Assembly (NCBI GenBank): GCA_025935655.1 | Contig: JAICUV010000005.1 | Location: 1-31,924 of the forward strand | Source: Chloroflexota bacterium | GTDB lineage: Bacteria > Chloroflexota > Limnocylindria > Limnocylindrales > CSP1-4 | Direction: 5' to 3' | Length of the DNA stretch: 31,924 nt | Shown: positions 29,288 to 31,924 of the stretch, in pieces | Position numbering within the stretch: position 1 is the stretch's first letter | How the letters are laid out: each line of letters opens with the position of its first letter | Notes under the pieces: model-generated | What the model saw: the letters and a program-made list of their open reading frames with translations, nothing else | Databases searched by the model: none | Told to the model about the DNA's origin: nothing | Program-made: the position numbers and the translations under genes

Positions 29288-29445
29288 GCACCCTCGCTCG
29301 CTGAGCGAGCGTTACACGCGCTGGGCGGCACGGATCCTCCGCCGGGCGAGCGGATCGTGCGCTAACAGCCCCGACACGCCACGGATCGCTCGCCCGGCGG
29401 CGGATCGATCGCACCCAGCGCACCCATCGCTCGCTGGGCGAACGG
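29288..29445. repeat. Imperfect direct repeat, copy 2 (158 bp), with two hairpins
   Basis: Copy 2 of the same unit. Its palindromic core is longer (CGCTCGCT-G-AGCGAGCG, 29295-29311). A second, perfect 11-bp inverted repeat, CCGGGCGAGCG at 29342-29352 with CGCTCGCCCGG at 29387-29397, encloses 34 nt. In copy 1 the corresponding arms pair over 8 bp. The unit could be a structured RNA, a mobile REP-like element or a protein-binding array. Confidence 0.85.
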
Positions 29446-29506
29446 ACCCGCGCGCCGCTCGGCGCACGGCGCGCGCCCCTGGACGAACAAGCGCCAGAAC
29501 GGCCGC

Positions 29507-31678
29507 CTACCGCCCGGCCGTCTCCGCGAGCTCGCGCATCCGGGTCGCCGTGTAGGTCGGCCCGTCGTCGCGGGTGAGCTGGGCGAGGACGTCGATCGGC
29601 AGCCGGTCCACGATCGCGCCGTTCGGGTTGAACAGCAGGTGCTCGTCGACCGCGAGCCCGAACGCCGAGCCCTCCTTGACCGCGTGGTACAGGTTGCGCG
29701 GCGCGACGGAGTCACCCGCGTTGAGCACCCGCACGCCCGCGGCCCGCAGCTCTGCGAACAGCCCCAGCTCGGGTCGGACGTGGCACGTGACCACGTCGTC
29801 GATCTCGAGCTCCGACCGCCCGAACGACGCGTCCTGGAGCACGACCGAGCCGTCGCGGAGCTCCGCCACGGTCGTGGACGTGATCACCGTGACCGGGTGC
29901 CGGTACGGCCGCGACGTCAGCACCTCGGCATCGCCCTGCGCGAAGCGCTTGCGCGCCACGTACATGTGGATGACCTCGCACTCGGCGGCGAACTCTCGGC
30001 GCTCGGTCACGATCGTGACCTGCTTGCCGATGTCCGCGAGCCAGGCGGCGGTGTCCGCCGCCGCGTAGCCGTCGCCCCACAGCAGGACGCGCGCCCCGAG
30101 CTTGCGCATCTTCCGCCCGCCGGGGTGGCACTCGCACGAGACGCGCGGGCAGGCCATCGCCTCCTCGAACGGGACGACACGGGACGCGTCGCCCACTACC
30201 GGCGGCACGTACGACGACGCGCCGGTCGCGTTGAGCACGAGGTCGAACCCCCGCAGCTCCTCGACCGTCGGCGCGTGGTTCAGCCGGATCTCCACATGGA
30301 GGTCGAGCAGCTGGTCCCGGATCCAGTCCAGGTACCAGCGCATCTTCTCCTTGCCCGGGACCATGCACACGTACTTCATCGCGCCGCCCAGCTCGCCGGA
30401 CCGCTCGAACAGCGTCACGAGGTGCCCGCGCTCGGTCGCGATCCGCGCCGCCTCCATGCCCGCGGGGCCGCCGCCGACGACCGCGACCTGCACCGGCCGC
30501 TCCGTCCGCGTCATGTCGTCGTAGGCCGGGTTGCCGCAGGCCGCGTTGATCGAGCACGCGATCTCGTGCTTCGCCATCAGCGACTCCTGCCAGCATCCGC
30601 CGAGGCAGGAGATGCACCTGCGGATCGACTTGACCTTGCCGTACTGCGCCTTGACCGGCCAGTACGGGTCCGCGAGCAGCTGGCGGGCGAGGCCCACGAG
30701 GTCGGTCTTGCCCTCGGCGAGGATCTGCTCGCAGTACTCGGGGTCGCGCAGCGAGTGCGACGTGATGACGGGGATCTTCACGACCTGCTTCGTCGCCTCG
30801 GCGGCGTACGTCGCCCAGCCCTGCGGGTACTGCATCGGGTCGAACCCGGCGCCCGGGCTCTCCTGCATCCCCTGGGACAGGTCGAGCGCCGCGACGCCCG
30901 CCCGCTCGAGGACCCGCGCGGTCTCGAGGCCCTCGGCCATGTCCCGGCCGCCCTCGCACCACTCCTCGAACGAGTAGCGGACGAGGATCGGGTAGCCCTT
31001 GCCGCACTTCTTCTGGATCGAGTCGATGACCGCGAGCGGGAAGCGCATCCGGTTCTCGAACGAGCCGCCGAAGCGGTCCGTGCGCATGTTGAGGTACGGG
31101 CTCATGAACTCGGACAGCAGGTACCCGTGGGCGGCATGGAGCTCGACCGCGTCGAAGCCCGCCTGCTTCACGCGCCAGGCGGCCTCGGAGAACAGGTCCA
31201 CGAGCTCGAGGATCTCGGCGATCGACGCCTCGCGGATCTCCTTGCCCTTCTCCTCGGCGTTCTCGTACACGATCTCGTGGCCGGCTGACCATGGCAGCTT
31301 GAGCACCCGGTCCGTGGCGCCCAGCGTGTTGTAGCGGGGGATCGCACACTGGCGGCCGGGGTGCTGCAGCTGGACGGCGCAGCGCGCGCCGTAGCGGTGC
31401 ATCGATTCGGCCAGGCGGGCCAGGCCCGGGACGTAGTTGTCGCCGTCGGCGACGAGGCAGGTGACCGTCGGGCGTCCGGTCCGCATGTCCGGCGTCGTCG
31501 CGCCCACGATGACGAACCCCGTCCCGCCCTTCGCGATGGCCTCGTGGTGATGGATGTCGCGCTCGCTCACCTCGCCATCGGCATGGCTCGAGCTGATGTC
31601 CGTGGGCACGTGGACGATCCGGTTGGGGAGCGTCAGCGGGCCGAGCTGGAGCGGGCTGAACAGGGTCGGAAAGGTCAT
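29507..31678 (-). CDS. 2,4-dienoyl-CoA reductase-like/NADH:flavin oxidoreductase (OYE plus FAD/NAD domain)
   Basis: A 723-residue three-part flavoenzyme. The N-terminal TIM barrel (about 1-345) resembles Old Yellow Enzyme: FSPLQLGPLTLPNRIVHVP, HPGRQ, the substrate-site pair HAAHGYLLSEF (H181 and H184), and MRTDRFGGSFENRMRFPLAVID. A [4Fe-4S] motif CISCLGGC plus a later Cys (C355, C358, C362, C375) follows, and then an FAD/NAD module with VAVVGGGPAGMEAAR and a second LLWGDGYAAADTAAWL. This organisation is shared by FadH-type dienoyl-CoA reductases, trimethylamine dehydrogenase and related enzymes. The OYE-like HAAH suggests a small enone or aromatic substrate rather than a firm acyl-CoA role. 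GGGAGA precedes the ATG by about 8 nt. The frame is open further upstream, but that part is Arg-rich and lacks family similarity. The gene is alone on its strand, facing the repeat region. Confidence 0.88.
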   Translation of the reverse strand: MTFPTLFSPLQLGPLTLPNRIVHVPTDISSSHADGEVSERDIHHHEAIAKGGTGFVIVGATTPDMRTGRPTVTCLVADGDNYVPGLARLAESMHRYGARCAVQLQHPGRQCAIPRYNTLGATDRVLKLPWSAGHEIVYENAEEKGKEIREASIAEILELVDLFSEAAWRVKQAGFDAVELHAAHGYLLSEFMSPYLNMRTDRFGGSFENRMRFPLAVIDSIQKKCGKGYPILVRYSFEEWCEGGRDMAEGLETARVLERAGVAALDLSQGMQESPGAGFDPMQYPQGWATYAAEATKQVVKIPVITSHSLRDPEYCEQILAEGKTDLVGLARQLLADPYWPVKAQYGKVKSIRRCISCLGGCWQESLMAKHEIACSINAACGNPAYDDMTRTERPVQVAVVGGGPAGMEAARIATERGHLVTLFERSGELGGAMKYVCMVPGKEKMRWYLDWIRDQLLDLHVEIRLNHAPTVEELRGFDLVLNATGASSYVPPVVGDASRVVPFEEAMACPRVSCECHPGGRKMRKLGARVLLWGDGYAAADTAAWLADIGKQVTIVTERREFAAECEVIHMYVARKRFAQGDAEVLTSRPYRHPVTVITSTTVAELRDGSVVLQDASFGRSELEIDDVVTCHVRPELGLFAELRAAGVRVLNAGDSVAPRNLYHAVKEGSAFGLAVDEHLLFNPNGAIVDRLPIDVLAQLTRDDGPTYTATRMRELAETAGR

Positions 31679-31859
31679 GGCGGATCTCCCAGGGCGGCGA
31701 GGCAGTCCCCGACTCGTCCATGCTGGGCGCGTCCTCTCGCCCGGCCAATGCCAGACCCGGTCGATGGAGTGGCAGAAGCGGCCGCGGCGTCCCGCCCGGC
31801 CCGCGAACAGGCGCCGGATGGCCCTGTCCGATGCGGCTGCGGGACGCGACCGTACCTGC

Positions 31860-31924
31860 ATGGCCGTCTACGTCTGGCAGCAGGACATGGCGCCCGACTT
31901 TCCGCTCGCGGTGCTCGAGTACAC
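31860..31924 (+). CDS. Possible start of a further gene, cut by the right edge
   Basis: An ATG at 31860 opens a frame to the window edge (MAVYVWQQDMAPDFPLAVLEYT). A second ATG at 31818 in the same frame would add 14 residues. It is divergent from the flavoenzyme gene, with 181 bp between the two starts. The stretch has plausible codon use, but no ribosome binding site or family match is visible. It is listed only because it may be real. Confidence 0.3.
   Translation, partial: MAVYVWQQDMAPDFPLAVLEY

Noticed and set aside
28920..29423. Minus-strand open frames over the 158-bp repeats
   Set aside because: The repeats are offset by 191 bp, so the two copies are read in different frames. The translations have no recognisable domain.
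29097..29445. CRISPR array
   Set aside because: Two 158-bp imperfect units with internal palindromes and no short spacers or Cas genes.

Overview
The window is very GC-rich, with coding frames strongly biased to G/C at third positions, and densely packed with genes. GTG starts, apparently leaderless genes and ATGA overlaps are common. The gene content fits a high-GC soil or freshwater bacterium, most likely Chloroflexota of the Limnocylindria type, with Actinomycetota as the main alternative. That placement is inference: the window has no rRNA or other marker gene. No tRNA, insertion sequence, phage gene or CRISPR array was seen.

Layout. (1) 1-838: the end of a probable FMN split-barrel oxidoreductase and a short DUF421 membrane protein. 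(2) 1060-4192: tyrosine phenol-lyase and a 14-TM-type MFS exporter, separated by a perfect 26-bp palindrome. (3) 4189-9688: a four-gene leucine/isovalerate operon (methylglutaconyl-CoA hydratase, both methylcrotonyl-CoA carboxylase subunits, HMG-CoA lyase) behind a good promoter whose spacer is filled by a dyad. (4) 9724-14209: an ECF sigma factor between a secreted anchored protein and an anti-sigma-like membrane protein, then three poorly characterised genes. (5) 14307-16114: an OmpR-type response regulator and histidine kinase, with candidate autoregulatory sites upstream. (6) 16197-29032: a sugar-utilisation locus. It holds two Gfo/Idh/MocA dehydrogenases, an AgaI/NagB-type isomerase, a DUF3291 protein, a ROK regulator, a xylose-isomerase-like TIM barrel, DeoC aldolase, a SIS-domain protein, and a complete RbsABC-type importer (lipoprotein, fused ATPase, two permeases). 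(7) 29033-29506: a noncoding stretch with two 158-bp imperfect direct repeats. (8) 29507-31678, minus strand: a 723-aa 2,4-dienoyl-CoA-reductase-like flavoenzyme, then a possible start of another gene at the right edge.

How it fits together. The leucine operon would take 3-methylcrotonyl-CoA to acetoacetate and acetyl-CoA. In the sugar locus the lipoprotein and permeases import an unidentified sugar or polyol. The dehydrogenases and TIM-barrel enzyme probably oxidise and isomerise it, and the isomerase and DeoC-type aldolase would cleave it into central intermediates. ROK is the likely local regulator. A LacI-type operator in front of deoC suggests a second, unlinked regulator. No dedicated sugar kinase is present, so the pathway cannot be assigned to a known sugar. 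This locus, its regulatory sites and the repeat pair downstream are the parts most worth a second look.
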